A DNA stretch of 64,000 nucleotides. Source: Toxotes chatareus (lineage: Eukaryota; Chordata; Actinopteri; Toxotidae). The position numbers were made by a program, and so were the translations under genes. Shown piece after piece: positions 15,001 to 29,593 of the stretch. Each line of letters begins with the position of its first letter. Position 1 is the first letter of the stretch. A model generated the notes under the pieces. That model made no database searches, was not told the origin of the DNA, and worked only from the letters and a program-made list of their open reading frames with translations. Location: contig CM028893.1 in NCBI GenBank assembly GCA_016801885.1, positions 11,235,950 through 11,299,949 on the forward strand, given 5' to 3'.

Positions 15001-18000
15001 TTATGACATTTTGAGGTCGAAAAAAAAATTTTGACTTTTTTTTTGCCCGAAAAAAGCGACATACTATACTATGACGTTTTTTTTTTTATGACATTTTGAG
15101 GTCGAAAAAAATTTTGACTTTTTGCCCGAAAAAAGCGACATACTATACTATGACGTTTTTTATGTTTTTTTGAGGTCGAAAAAATTTTGACTTTTTTTGC
15201 CGAAAAAAAACGGCATACTATACTATATTTTTATGACGTTTTTTATGACATTTTGAGGTCGAAAAAATTTTTGACTTTTTTGCCCGAAAAAAAAGCGACA
15301 TACTATACTATACTTTTTATGATGAGTCGAAAAAGTTTTTTACTTTTTGACATTTACTAGGTCGAAAAATTTTTGAGGTCGAAAAAATTTTTTTGCCCGA
15401 AAAAAAGCATACATACTATATACTATATACGTTTTTATGACATTTTGAGGTCGAAAAATGATTTTTTTGGTTGAAAAATTTTTGACATTTTATACTAAAA
15501 CTATTTTTATGACGTTTTTTATGACATTTTGAGGTCGAAAAATTTTTTGACTTTTTTTGCCGAAAAAAAAACGCCATACTATACTATGGCGTTTTTTTTT
15601 ATGACATTTTGAGGTCGAAAAAAATTTTGACTTTTTTTGCCGAAAAAAGCGCCATACTATACTATGACGTTTTTTATGTTTTTTATGACATTTTGAGGTC
15701 GAAAAAATTTTTGACTTTTTTGCCGAAAAAAGCGACATACTATACTACTACGTTTTATGACGTTTTTATGACTTTTTTTGAGGTCGCCAAAAAACTTGAC
15801 GTTTTTTTTTTGTCAAAAAAAAAAAACTTTTTTGCCGAAAAAAGCATACTATACTATGACGTTTTTATGAGTTTTTATGACATTTTGAGGTCGAAAAAAA
15901 ATTTTGACTTTTTGCCCGAAAAAAAAACATATACTATACTATACTATGACGTTTTTATGACATTTTGAGGTCGAAAAAAAATTTTGACTTTTTTTGCCAA
16001 AAAAACGACATACTATACTATGACGTTTTTTATGACTTTTTATGACATTTGAAAAATTTTGACTTTTTTGTTCGAAAAAAGCGACATACTATACTATACG
16101 TTATTATGTTTTTATGACATTTTGAGGTCGAAAAAATTTTTGACTTTTTTGCCGAAAAAACGACACATACTATACTATGGCGTTACTATGACGTTTTTAT
16201 GACATTTTGAGGTCGAAAAAATTTTTTGACTTTTTGCCGAAAAAAAGCGCCATACTATACTATACGTTTTATTTTTTTATGACATTTTGAGGTCGAAAAA
16301 AAATTTTGACTTTTTTGCCGAAAAAAAAACGACATACTATACTATGACGTTTTTTTTATGACTTTTTTTGAGGTCGAAAAAATTTTTGACTTTTTTTTGC
16401 CCGAAAAAAAAGCATATACTATACTATAGCGTTTTTATGACTTTTTATGACATTTTGAGGTCGAAAAAATTTTTGACTTTTTGCCCGAAAAAACACATAC
16501 TATACTATGGCGTTTTATGACTTTTATTTGAGAGTCGAAAAAATTTTTGACTTTTTTGAAAAAAAAAAATACTATACATACTATACTATGGCGTTTTTTT
16601 ATGACATTTTGAGGTTTGAGGTCAAAAATTTTGACTTTTTTTTTGAAAAAACAATACTATACTATACTATATGCATACTATTTTTATGACATTTTGAGGT
16701 CGAAAAATTTTTGACTTTTTTGCCCGAAAAAAGCGACATACTATACTATGGCGTTTTTTATGACATTTTGAGGTCGAAAAATTTTTTTTGACTTTTTTTG
16801 CAAAAAAAAAGCATACATATACTATACTATGACGTTTTTATGACATTTTGAGGTCGAAAAAATTTTTTGACTTTTTTTGCCGAAAAAAAGCGACATACTA
16901 TACTATGACGTTTTTTTATGACATTTTGAGGTCGAAAGTTTTTTTTTTGACTTTTTGCCCGAAAAAAGCGACATACTATACTATACGTTTTTTATGACAT
17001 TTTGAGGTCGAAAATTTTTTGACTTTTTTCAAAAAAAAACTTTTACTATACTAAAACGTTTTTTGACTTTTTGAGTCGAAAAAAATTTTTGACTTTTTGC
17101 GAAAAAAACGACATACTATACTATACGTTTTTTATGACTTTTATGACATTTTGAGGTCGAAAAAATTTTGACTTTTTTGTTCAAAAAAACGCATACTATA
17201 CTATGGCGTTTTTATGACTTTTTGAGGTCGAAAAATTTTTGACTTTTTTTCGAAAAAAAACGGCATACTATACTATGACGTTTTTATTTTTTATGACATT
17301 TTGAGGTCGAAAAAAATTTTTGACTTTTGCCCGAAAAAACGCATACATACTATACTATGACGTTTTTTATGACTTTTGGAGGTCGAAAAAAATTTTTGAC
17401 TTTTTTTGGCCGAAAAAAACGACATACTATACTATGACGTTTTTTTTATGACTTTTTATGACATTTTGAGGTCGAAAAAATTTTTGACTTTTTTTGCCCG
17501 AAAAAAACGACATACTATACTATGACGTTTTTTATGACTTTTTGAGGTCGAAAAAAATTTTGACTTTTTTTGCCCGAAAAAAATAGTATACTATACCATA
17601 CTATACTATTTTTTTTATGACGACATACTTTTGAGGTTTAAAAATTTTTTGATTTTTTGCCCGAAAAAACGCATACTATACTATGACGTTTTTATGACTT
17701 TTTTATGACATTTTGAGGTCGAAAAAATTTTTGACTTTTTTGCCCGAAAAAACGCACACTATACTATACTATGACGTTTTTTATGACATTTTGAGAGGTC
17801 GAAAAAAATTTTTGACTTTTTTTTGTTCGAAAAACGCGACACATACTATACTATGGCGTTTTTTATGACTTTTTATGACATTTTGAGGCGAAAAAAATTT
17901 TTGACTTTTTGCCCGAAAAAAAACGACATACTATACTATGGCGTTTTTTATGACATTTTGAGGTCGAAAAAATTTTGACTTTTTGTTCGAAAAAACGACC

Positions 18001-20450
18001 TACTATACTACTACTATGACGCTTTTATGACTTTTGAGGTCGAAAATTTTTTGACTTTTTTTATGACGCATACTATACTATACTATAAGACGTTTTTATG
18101 ACATTTTGAGGTCGAAAAATTTTTTGACTTTTTTGCCCGAAAAAAACGCCATACTATACTATAGCGTTTTTTTTTATGACATTTTGAGGTCGAAAAAAAA
18201 TTTTTTGACTTTTTTTTCAAAAAAAAAAATGCCATACTATACTATGACTTTTTTTTTTGACGTTTTTATGACATTTTGAGGTCGAAAAATTTTTTGACTT
18301 TTTTGCCGAAAAAAAGCATACATACTATACTATGAGCGTTTTTATGACATTTTGAGGTCGAAAAAATTTTTGACTTTTTTTGCCGAAAAAAAGCGGCATA
18401 CTATACTATACTATGACGTTTTTTATGACATTTTGAGGTCGAAAAATTTTGACTTTTTTTGCCGAAAAAAGCCATACATACTATACGCATACTATACTAT
18501 GACGTTTTTTATGACATTTTGAGGTCGAAAAAATTTTTGACTTTTTTGCCGAAAAAAACGCCATACTATACTATGACGTTTTTTATGACATTTTGAGGTC
18601 GAAAAAATTTTTGACTTTTTTTTTTAAAAAAAAAAAAAACGCATATATATTTTATGGTCGAAAAATTTTGACTTTTTTGGCGAAAACGTTTTTTATGACG
18701 TTTTTGAGGTCGAAAAATTTTTTGACTTTTTTGCCCGAAAAAAAAAACTATACTATACTATACTATGACGTTTTTTTTTATGACATTTTGAGGTCGAAAA
18801 AATTTTTTGACTTTTTTTGCGAAAAAAAACGCATACTATACTATGACGTTTTTTGACTTTTTATGACATTTTGAGGTCGAAAAAATTTTTTGACTTTTTT
18901 GTTCGAAAAAAACGCCATACTATACTATGACGTTTTTATGACATTTTGAGGTCGAAAAAAATTTTTGACTTTTTTGTCTAAAAAAAAACGCCATACTATA
19001 CTATGACGTTTTTATGAGTTTTATGACATTTTGAGGTCGAAAAATTTTTGACTTTTGCCGAAAAAAAAACGCCATACTATACTATGACGTTTTTTTTTTT
19101 TATGACATTTTGAGGTCGAAAATTTTTTGACTTTTTTTGGCCGAAAAAAAGCGCTATACTATACTATACTATGACGTTTTTTTATGACATTTTGAGGTCG
19201 AAAAATTTTTGACTTTTTTGCCGAAAAAACGCCATACTATACTATGACGTTTTATGACATTTTGAGGTCGAAAAAAATTTTTGACTTTTTTGGCCGAAAA
19301 AAAGCACCATACTATACTATGACGTTTTTTATGACATTTTGAGGTCGAAAAAAAATTTTGACTTTTTTTGTCGAAAAAATTTATACTATACTATGAGCGT
19401 TTTTTTATGACATTTGAGGTCGAAAAAATTTTTGATACTATGACGCCTATACTATACTATGACGTTTTTATGACATTTTGAGGTCGAAAAAATTTTTGAC
19501 TTTTTGCCGAAAAAAACGCCATACTATACTATGATTTTTTATGAAATTTTGAGGTCGAAAAAAAAATTTGACTTTTTTGGAAAAAAAACGCCATACTATA
19601 CTATGACGTTTTTTATGACATTTTGAGGTCGAAAAAAATTTTGACTTTTTGGCGAAAAAACGCCATACTATACTATGCGTTTTTTATGACATTTTGAGGT
19701 CGAAAAAAATTTTTGACTTTTTTTGCCGAAACGCCGCCATACTATACTATGACGTTTTTTTGACATTTTGAGGTCGAAAAATTTTTGACCGCCGAAAAAA
19801 ACGCCATACTATACTATGCGTTTTTATGACATTTTGAGGTCTAAAAAATTTTTGACTTTTTTTTGGCCGAAAAAACGCCATACTATACTATACTATGACG
19901 TTTTTATGACATTTTGAGGTCGAAAAAAATTTTTTTTTTTTTTGCCGAAAAATTTTGACTTTTTACTATACTATACTATACTATGTTTTTTATGACATTT
20001 TGAGGTCGAAAAAATTTTTGACTTTTTTGGCGAAAAAACGCCTATACTATACTATGACGTTTTTTATGACATTTTGAGGTCGAAAAAATTTTGACTTTTT
20101 TTTAGTCGAAAAAAACACCATACTATACTATGACGTTTTTTTTATGACATTTTGAGGCGAAAAAAATTTTTGACTTTTTGGCGAAAAAAAAACGCCATAC
20201 TATACTATGACGTTTTTTATGACATTTTGAGGTCGAAAAAATTTTTTTTTTTTAGTCGAAAAAACGCATACTATACTATATGCGTTTTTTATGACATTTT
20301 TTTTGATATTTTGAGGTCGAAAACTTTTTTTGACATTTTTTCGCCGATTTTGACTTTTTTGGCCGATTATACTATACTATACTATGACGTTTTTATGACA
20401 TTTTGAGGTCTAAAAAAAATTTTTGACTTTTTTTTAGCAAAAAAAAAAAC
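15000..20450 (+). repeat. Satellite zone 2: GACG-start units, CGCCAT joints increasing
   Basis: From about 15 kb the unit start changes to GACG in most copies, with some GGCG copies left (near 16,190, 17,205 and 17,935). The joint shifts from GCGACAT towards CGCCAT, which dominates from about 18.1 kb. This looks like a replacement of one variant by another within the same array. Confidence 0.65.
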
Positions 20451-23400
20451 GCCATACTATACTATGACATTTTTTTCTGAAATTTTGAGGTCGAAAAAAA
20501 TGTGACTTTTTTTGGCCGATTTTGACGCCTTAGTAGTATACTATGATGTTTTTTATGACATTTTAAGGTCTAAAAAATTTTGACTTTTTTTTGCCCGAAA
20601 AAAGCGGCCATACTATACTATGACTTTTTTTTTCTGACATTTTGAGGTCGAAAAAAAAATGTGACTTTTTTTGGCCGAAGCGAAAAAAAACGCCATACTA
20701 TACTATGACGTTTTTTATGAAATTTTGAGGTCGATAAAAATTTTTGACTTTTTGGCGAAAAAAGCGCCATACTATACTATGACGTTTTTTATGACATTTT
20801 ATGGTCGAAAAATTTTTTGACTTTTTTTAGCGAAAAAAATGCCTATACTATACTATTTGATTTTTTTTGACATTTTGAGGTCTAAAAAATGTTTGAACAT
20901 TTTTTGGCCGATTTTTTTTGACGCCTATACTATACTATGACGTTTTTTATGACATTTTGAGGTCGAAAAAATTTTTGACTTTTTAGCCGATTTTTTGACG
21001 CCTATACTATACTATGACGTTTTTTATGACATTTTGAGGTTTAAAAAATTTTGACTTTTTGGTCGAAAAAAACGCCATACTATACTATGATTTTTTTTCT
21101 GAAATTTTGAGGTCGAAAAAAAAATGTGACTTTTTGGCGAAAAAAACGCCATACTATACTATGACATTTTTTGATATTTTGAGGTCGAAAAAATTTTGAT
21201 TTATTTTTTTTTTTGGCCGATTTGACGTATTATACTATACTATGACGCTTTTTTTTATGACATTTTGAGGTCTAAAAAACTTTGACTTTTTTTAAGCCAA
21301 AAAAAAACGCCATACTATACTATGACATTTTTTTTCTGAAATTTTGAGGTCGAAAAAAAATGTGACTTTTTTTGGCCGATTTTGACGCCTTTAGTATACT
21401 ATGATGTTTTTTATGACATTTTAAGGTCTAAAAAATTTTGACTTTTTGTTCGAAAAAACGCCATACTATACTATGACGTTTTTGACATTTTGAGGTCGAA
21501 AAAAAATGTTTGACTTTTTTTTGGCCGATTTTGACGATTTTGGCGCTTACTACTATACTATGACGTTTTTTATGACATTTTGAGGTCTAAAAAAACTTTG
21601 ACTTTTTTCGCCCGAAAAAAACGCCATACTATACTATGACATTTTTTCTGAAATTTTGAGGTCGAAAAAAAATGTGACTTTTTTGGCCGATTTTGACGCC
21701 TTAGTATACTATGATGTTTTTTATGACATTTTAAGGTCTAAAAAAATTTTGACTTTTTTTGCCCGAAAAAAACGGCAAACTATACTATGACTTTTTTTCT
21801 GACATTTTGAGGTCGAAAAAAAATGTGACTTTTTTTGGCCGAAAAAAACGCCATACTATACTATGACGTTTTTTCTGAAATTTTGAGGTCGAAAAAAAAT
21901 GTGACTTTTTTTGGCCGAAAAAAACGCCATACTATACTATGACGTTTTTTATGACATTTTATGGTCGAAAAAATTTTTGACTTTTTTTAGCCGAAAAAAA
22001 TGCCATACTATACTATGACGTTTTTTGACATTTTGAGGTCGAAAAAATGTTTGAATTTTTTTGGCCGATTTTGACGCCTTACTATACTATGACGTTTTTT
22101 ATGACATTTTGAGGTCGAAAAAATTTTTGACTTTTTTTTAGCCGATTTTGACGCCTTACTATACTATGACGTTTTTTATGACATTTTGAGGTTTAAAAAA
22201 ATTTTGACTTTTTTTGGCCGAAAAAAACGCCATACTATACTATGACGTTTTTTCTGAAATTTTGAGGTCGAAAAAAAATGTGACTTTTTGTCGAAAAAAC
22301 GCCATACTATACTATGACGTTTTTTATGACATTTTGAGGTCGAAAAATTTTTTGACTTTTTTTAGCCGAAAAAAACGCCATACTATACTATGACGTTTTT
22401 TTGACATTTTGAGGTCGAAAAAATTTTTGACTTTTTTTGGCCGATTTTGACGCCTTACTATACTATGACGTTTTTTATGACATTTTGAGGTCTAAAAAAA
22501 TTTTGACTTTTTTCGCCCGAAAAAAACGACATACTATACTATGACGTTTTTTCTGAAATTTTGAGGTCGAAAAATAATGTGACTTTTTTTGGCCGGAAAA
22601 AACGCCATACTATACTATGACGTTTTTTGACATTTTGAGGTCGAAAAATTTTTTGACCTTTTTTGGCCGATTTGACGCCTTACTATACTATGACATTTTG
22701 AGGTCGAAAAATTTTTGATTTTTTTTTTACCGAAAAAACGCGCTACTACTATACTATGACGATTTTTTCTGAAATTTTGAGGTCGAAAAAAATAATGTGA
22801 CTTTTTTTGGCAGAAAAAAACGCCATACTATACTATGACGTTTTTTATGACATTTTGAGGTCGAAAAAATTTTTGACTTTTTTTAGTCGAAAAAAACACC
22901 ATACTATACTATGACGTTTTTTATGACATTTTGAGGTCGAAAATTTTTTTGACTTTTTTTAGCCAAAAAAAACGCCATACTATACTATGACGTTTTTTGA
23001 CATTTTGAGGTCGAAAAATTTTTTTGACTTTTTTTGGCCGATTTTGACGCCATACTATACTATGACGTTTTTTCTGAAATTTTGAGGTCGAAAAAAAAAG
23101 TGACTTTTTTTAGCCGAAAAAAACGCCATACTATACTATGACGTTTTTTCTGAAATTTTGAGGTGGAAAAAAAATGTGACTTTTTTTGGTCGATTTTGAC
23201 GCTTTTTATGACATTTTGAGGTCGAAAAAATTTTTGACTTTTTTTAGCCGAAAAAAACGCCATACTATACTATGACGTTTTTTTTATGACATTTTGAGGT
23301 CTAAAAAAATTTTGACTTTTTTTGGCCGATTTTGACGCCTTACTATACTATGACGTTTTTTATGACATTTTGAGGTTGAAAAAAATTTTGACTTTTTTTA

Positions 23401-24840
23401 GTTGAAAAAAACGCCATACTATATGCTATGACGTTTTTTATGACATTTTGAGGTCGAAAATTTTTTTGACTTTTTTGACCGATTTTGACGCCTTACTATA
23501 CTATGACGTTTTTTATGACATTTTGAGGTCTAAAAAAAATGTGATTTATTTTGGCCGAAAAAAACGCCATACTATACTATGACGTTTTTTATGACATTTC
23601 GAGGTCGAAAAAATTTTTGAGTTTTTTTGGCCAATTTTGACGCCTTACTATACTATGACGTTTTTTATGAAATTTTGAGGTCTAAAAAAATTTTGACTTT
23701 TTTCGCCCGAAAAAAACGCCATACTATACTATGACGTTTTTTCTGAAATTTTGAGGTCGAAAAAAAATGTGACTTTTTTTAGCCGAAAAAAACGCCATAC
23801 TATACTATGACGTTTTTTGACATTTTGAGGTCGAAAATTTTTTTGACTTTTTTTGGCCGATTTTGACGCCTTACTATACTATGACGTTTTTTATGACATT
23901 TTGAGGTCTTAAAAAATTTTGACTTTTTTTGGCCGAAAAAAACGCTATACTTTACTATGACGTTTTTTCTGAAATTTTGAGGTCGAAAAATAATGTGACT
24001 TTTTTTGGCCGGAAAAAACGCCATACTATACTATGACGTTTTTTGACATTTTGAGGTCGAAAAAAATTTAAACTTTTTTTGGCCGATTTTGACGCCTTAC
24101 TATACTATGACGTTTTTTGACATTTTCAGGTCGAAAAAATTTTTGACTTTTTTTGCCCGAAAAAAACGCCATACTATACTGTGACGTTTTTTCTGAAATT
24201 TTGAGGTCTAAAAAAATTTTGACTTTTTTTGGCCGAAAAAAACCCCATACTATACTATGACGTTTTTTATGACATTTTGAGGTCGAAAAAAAATGTGACT
24301 TTTTTTGGCCGGAAAAAACGCCATACTATACTATGACATTTTTTGACATTTTGAGGTCGAAAAAAATTTTGACTTTTTTTGGCCGATTTTGACGCCTTAC
24401 TATACTATGATGTTTTTTATGACATTTTGAGGTCTAAAAGAATTTTGACTTTTTTTGCCCGAAAAAAACGCCATACTATACTATGACGTTTTATTTTTAA
24501 ATTTTGAGGTCGAAAAAAATTTTGACTTTATTTTGCCCGAAAAAAACGCAATATTACACTATGACGTTTTTTATGACATTTTGAGGTCAAAAAAAAAAAA
24601 ATTACTTTTTTTTAGCCGATTTTGTCACCTTATTATACTATGATGTTTTTTACGACATTTTGAGGCCAAAATGAAAAAGACTTTTTTTGGCCGATTTTGA
24701 CGCCTTACTATACTATGACGTTTTTTATTTTTTACATTTTGAGGTCATACTAATATATGACTTTTTTTGGGCCTTTTTTAACGCCTTACTATACTATGAC
24801 GTTTCTTGGCACATTTTGAGGTCATACTAAAATATGAAGG
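20450..24840 (+). repeat. Satellite zone 3: mixed subunit types with higher-order order
   Basis: At least three subunit types are interleaved here: one with TATGACATTTTGAGGTCTAAAA, one with TCTGAAATTTTGAGG and an ATGTGACTTT core (first seen near 20,477), and one whose second arm is GGCCGATTTTGACGCCTTA. They recur at spacings of about two to five units. Unit lengths are more regular than in zone 1. The right end (24,640-24,840) decays, with TCATACTA replacing the A/T core. Confidence 0.7.
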
Positions 24841-26330
24841 CTTCAAAATTGAGTGAAAAATGTCATCTTATAGTAAGGCTTCAAAATGCAGTCCAAAACG
24901 ACATAGTATAGTGAGGCTTCAAAATGCAGTCCAAAACGACATAGTATAGTGAGGCTTCAAAATTGCATTACCTTATTCCTTCTCCTCCTCTACTCCATTT
25001 CCAGCTGTCCTATCTTCCTTGTTTCCTTCCTTTCACCAAGGCCAACCATCGGCAGGAGGGTCCCCCATATAAGCCAGGTCCTGCTCAAGGTTTCTTCCTG
25101 TTAAAAGGAGATTATATCGAGTCACTGTCACCTTAAGTGCTTGCTCTGGGGTCAGGCTCTGAGTCTCTGTAAAGACAGTTTTGATTGTGGAAGGTGCTAT
25201 ATAAATAAAATTAAATTGTACTGAAAAAACTGAATAAAATTGGTTGAAAAATGTCAGTATAGTAACACATCAACATGCAGTGAAAAACGACATAGTATAG
25301 TAAGGCATCAAAATTGCCTTACCTTATTCCTTCTCCTCCATTTCCAGCTGTCCTGTCTTCCTCCTTTTCCTCCTTTCATGCAGCCCGGCCATCGGCAGAA
25401 GGGTCGCCCATATGAGCCAAGTTCTGCTCAAGGTTTCTTCCTGCTAAAAGGGAGTTTTTTCTTGCCACTGTCCCAGTGCTTGCTCTGGTGTCAGGCTCTG
25501 GGTCTCTGTAAAGACAATTTTGATTGTGGAAGGTGCTATATAAATAAAATTAAATTGTACTGAAAAAACTGAATAAAATTGGTTGAAAAATGTCAGTATA
25601 GTAACACATCAACATGCAGTGAAAAACGACATAGTATAGTAAGGCATCAAAATTGCCTTACCTTATTCCTTCTCCTCCTCTCCTCCATTTCCAGCTGTCC
25701 TGTCTTCCTCCTTTTCCTCCTTTCATGCAGCCCGGCCATCGGCAGAAGGGTCGCCCATATGAGCCAAGTTCTGCTCAAGGTTTCTTCCTGCTAAAAGGGA
25801 GTTTTTTCTTGCCACTGTCCCAGTGCTTGCTCTGGTGTCAGGCTCTGGGTCTCTGTAAAGACAATTTTGATTGTGGAAGGTGCTATATAAATAAAATTAA
25901 ATTGTACTGAAAAAACTGAATAAAATTGGTTGAAAAATGTCAGTATAGTAACACATCAACATGCAGTGAAAAACGACATAGTATAGTAAGGCATCAAAAT
26001 TGCCTTACCTTATTCCTTCTCCTCCTCTCCTCCATTTCCAGCTGTCCTGTCTTCCTCCTTTTCCTCCTTTCATGCAGCCCGGCCATCGGCAGAAGGGTCG
26101 CCCATATGAGCCAAGTTCTGCTCAAGGTTTCTTCCTGCTAAAAGGGAGTTTTTTCTTGCCACTGTCTCAGTGCTTGCTCTGGTGTCAGGCTCTGGGTCTC
26201 TGTAAAGACAATTTTGAAAGTGGAAGGAGCTATATAAACAAAATTGAACTGAATTGAAAAAAATTGGGTGAAAAATGTAACAGTATAGTAAGATATGAAA
26301 ATGCAGTAAAAAACAACACAGTATAGAGGT
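24841..26330. repeat. Composite tandem repeat, four copies of about 340 bp
   Basis: Four tandem blocks follow the satellite. The three right-hand blocks are nearly identical and start at 25,231, 25,570 and 25,917, giving periods of 339 and 347 bp; the 8-bp difference is an extra CTCCTCTC-type run in the pyrimidine tract. The left block (about 24,950-25,230) is more diverged and so older. Each block joins a fragment of an interspersed repeat to short satellite-like pieces in reversed orientation (CGACATAGTATAGTAAGGC). Open frames here repeat with the block and have no recognisable protein, so they are not genes. Confidence 0.9.
24985..25225 (+). mobile_element. Teleost interspersed-repeat fragment (oldest of four copies)
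   Basis: The core contains CTGCTCAAGGTTTCTTCCTG, a TTAAAAGG(G)AG segment, CAGTGCTTGCTCTGG-like and TCTGTAAAGACA segments, and ends GGTGCTATATAAATAAAATT followed by an A/T-rich TTGAA-type tail. I recognise this as a very common dispersed repeat of bony-fish genomes. The simple-sequence 3' tail suggests retroposition, but I cannot name the family. The same core recurs at about 25,310-25,560, 25,650-25,905 and 26,000-26,245. Confidence 0.65.
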
Positions 26331-27260
26331 ATGACGTTTTTATGACATTTTGAGGCTTTTCTAAAGCATGACTTTTTTGGGGCACATTTTGACATCATAC
26401 CGCGGTATGACGTTTTTTCTGACATTTTGAGGTCAAAAAAATTTTGAACCTTTTTTGGCCGATTTTGACGCCTTACTACACTATGACGTTTTTTCTGACA
26501 TTTTGAGGTCAAAAAAATTTTGAACCTTTTTTGGCCGATTTTGACGCCTTACTACACTATGACGTTTTTTATGACATTTTGAGGTCATACAAAAATATGA
26601 CTTTTTTTGGCCGATTTTGATGCCTTACTATACCATGATGTTTTTTATGACATTTTGAGGTGAAAATTAATTTTTGACTTTTTTGGCAAATTTTAATGCC
26701 TTACTATGACGTTTTTTATGACATTTTGAGGTGACAATTTTTTTTGACTTTTTTAGGCCGATTTTGACGCCTTATTATACTATGACCTTTTTTTATGACA
26801 TTTTGAGGTCATACAAAAATATGACTAGTATTGTCAAATTTTTTTTTGGCCTCGAAATGTCATAAAAAACGTCATACTTTAGTAAGGCGTCAAAATCGGC
26901 CAAAAAAAAGTCATACTTTTTTTTGGCCTCCAAATGTCATAAAAAACATCATAATATAGTAAGGCGTCAAAATCAGCCAAAAAAAGTCATACTTTTTTTT
27001 GGTCTCGAAATGTCATAAAAAAAACGTCAAAGTAAGGCATCAAAATCGGCCCAAAAAAGTCATATTTTTTTTTGGTGAAAAAATTTTTTGACTTTTTTTG
27101 GCCGATTTTGACGCCTTACTATACTATGACATTTTGAGGTCATACAAAAATATGACTAGTATAGTCAGTTTTTTTTGGCCTCGAAATGTCATAAAAAACG
27201 AGGCAGTTCTAAAGTATGACTTTTTTGGCCTATTTTGAAGCCTTAGTATACAATGACATT
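26331..27260. repeat. Decayed satellite edge with strand switches
   Basis: Diverged copies of the satellite unit run on the plus strand to about 26,822 (GACATTTTGAGGTC blocks near 26,345, 26,420, 26,500, 26,570, 26,650, 26,720 and 26,795). They then run on the minus strand (CTCGAAATGTCATAAAAAACG) to about 27,060, plus again about 27,070-27,150, minus about 27,168-27,205, and a last plus remnant to about 27,258. The sequence beyond is unique. Confidence 0.88.
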
Positions 27261-27953
27261 TTACAGACTTCTTGCCCCCATTGGCTTACAAGTGTGATCT
27301 GAGAACAGCAATAAAGCAAGAATATTCCATCTGGTAATGAAGATCGTGTGATGTGGTTGAAAGCTCCAGAACAAGCAAAAACTTGAACACTATGTATAAA
27401 TAATTTTAGAAAAAACATATTTTTATATTGTAATTTGTAAAAATCTACAATATTCTCATAGCCCATATATATACTTATACTTTTTAGCTCAGACTAAGTA
27501 TATTTTTCCAGACAAGGAATAAAAAAAGTATTATTTTTGGCATTGGAATATAAAATTTGGGTTATGTTTTTGGCACCAATATGCATCAAGAAATGTTGAT
27601 TATAGTATAAAGAAGCTGTGCAACGAAGAACCAACACCCACCTTGTGCAACTTGAAACTTTTTTCCTTTTAATTTAAAACAAAATTTAATCTTTACATAT
27701 TTTGTTTTAAATGTACAATCAAACAATCAATGTAATCATACATAAAATTCTGAATAATAATGCACAACTCTATCGACACTACCCATAAATTAAAAACAAA
27801 ACAAAACATTGATATCAGTATGAAATACAATGTTAGGCAACACCACTGGTTAACAAAGACAATGCTCTGCTCCCTGTCAACCCACAGCAGGACAGTCACT
27901 GCAACAGAAAGACATACACAGGATGAATCCCACCTTCCTCACTCACTCACTCA

Positions 27954-27963
<10 letters not shown>

Positions 27964-28022
<59 letters not shown>
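27964..28022 (+). repeat. (CA)n microsatellite, about 29 copies
   Basis: An uninterrupted CA run of about 58 bp preceded by a short CTCACT-type repeat. It is likely length-polymorphic and can adopt Z-DNA. The open frame across it is only the repeat. Confidence 0.97.
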
Positions 28023-28024
<2 letters not shown>

Positions 28025-29230
28025 GCTGCCACTCTACAGGTAAGGTGCCATTTCCCCATTGCTTCATTTCCCTTGATCGTTTTTTACTTAGAGGATCGCA
28101 ACGTGCTGAGGATGAAGTGGGGGAGATCAATGGGAGTAGCAGGTGTTTCTTACAGGTTTTAGAATTAATGATGGGTGTGAAAAGCCTAAAAACCCCTGAA
28201 AGCCTTTAGTCAGGCATTTGGCAGATGTAGTAAATAAATTGGATGAGTGAGACTGAGAAACTGAAGGAACCAAGCAGCGAGCAGATGCAGCCAGATGTTC
28301 TTGTTTGATCTTAATGGTTGTGAGATGATTTGTAGGATATGACAGAAAAATTAAAAGAAAAAAAATATTGTTTTTAAACAATAAAATTAACTAATCTTGA
28401 GATTCACTCTTCACCTTAGAAACAGCAGCTGAAAAAATAATGGGTCCACTTACTCAGTAACAGGAATTTCATGTATTTCCACCATTATCAGTGCTTTTAG
28501 ATCTGATCATGTTTAATCTGCGTGTGTCTAAGGATCAGAGATGCCAAGTCTGACCTGTGTCTGTTGACTGATAGTAGTCTGCTTGGAGCTGCAGGACTAG
28601 AGGGTTTTTCTTCCCAAGATTGGATTGAAGGTTTTTGGGTTCTTAAATTTCTTTAGTGCTGAAACTTTTAAATGATTAATGATTAATAATTAACTTTTTT
28701 TGTTCTTATAGCAGCAAATGCTAATCATAAGCGGGTTCCAGCTTCTAAACATTTTATAAGATTGGAAATTTAATATTTTTGTTTTTTTAGACGACAGATG
28801 GAGTGTCAAACTGTTTCTATTGGGGCTATGAAAAATGCTTGGTGTTTAGTTACTTTGATGAACTGAGGAAGAGAATAATATCGAACAATAGTTTCTGTTT
28901 GAAAATGTAAGATGTTATTTCCCAAAGACGTGGACAGAAAAAAGAAAATAAAATGTCACTATGTGGTAACGTCGCCATCTTTCTCTTCCTCTGCAACAAA
29001 CAGCGCAGATTTCCAGTTTTGTTTTGCTTCAAGCCATAAAAAGGTAACTGATTAAAGCAATATCAATCGGTTAAAAGTCGTAACAAGAGCAATAGTTTCA
29101 GGAGAAAAAGGAAACTGGATTTGTTTTTTAGTTCCTGTAACAGAGTCCACAAAAGAACTCAACCTGGACAGTTTTTTTTTCCTTTCCCTCCTTACACTCA
29201 ACTTGCCTTCACACTGAATCAATGGACAGG

Positions 29231-29234
29231 ACAC

Positions 29235-29273
<39 letters not shown>
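29231..29273 (+). repeat. (AC)n microsatellite
   Basis: A mostly pure AC run with CCC interruptions at its left end. Confidence 0.95.
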
Positions 29274-29275
<2 letters not shown>

Positions 29276-29494
29276 CGCACAAAGCTCAGGCTGGCTCAGA
29301 AATAAAAACACTCTCACAAAAGTCTTACTTTTTCACCTTTTTCCTTCTGAATGGGAACATTTTTGTTCTTGAAATTCAGTGCTCATCTCTGTCTCTCTAC
29401 CTCCCTCTCTCGCTCACAGATAGACTTGTTAAAGCCGTCTCCTAACTTCCTCTCAGTTCCCACGGTAACCTTGCTGGAATGTAGTGGTGCTAAG

Positions 29495-29517
29495 GACACA
29501 CACACACACACACACAC
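29495..29517 (+). repeat. (CA)n microsatellite, short
   Basis: An eleven-copy CA run followed by TTTCACTCACAC. Confidence 0.9.
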
Positions 29518-29593
29518 TTTCACTCACACTTAATTCACAGGTAAACAATGTATCTTCTGGAGGACGGACAGGTCTGGTGGGTGTGTGGTGATT

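Larger units (their letters stand above)
1..24840 (+). repeat. Tandem satellite array, unit about 76 bp, roughly 320 copies
   Basis: The whole stretch is head-to-tail copies of one AT-rich unit. In order, a typical unit reads GACG or GGCG, a T-tract, ATGACATTTTGAGGTCG, an A-tract then T-tract, GACTTTTTT, GCCCG or GGCCG, an A-tract, then GCGACAT or CGCCAT and ACTATACTATG. Two neighbouring units measured at 21,851 and 21,927 give a period of 76 bp; others vary by several bases, mainly in A/T run lengths and in the number of ACTAT pentamers. Some units are truncated, for example near 1,570-1,680, 4,590-4,650 and 9,850-9,960. The array starts before base 1, so its full size is unknown. Every open frame inside it is repeat-derived (seen). 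The satellite family is not one I can name. A centromeric, pericentromeric or interstitial location cannot be decided from this window. Confidence 0.97.
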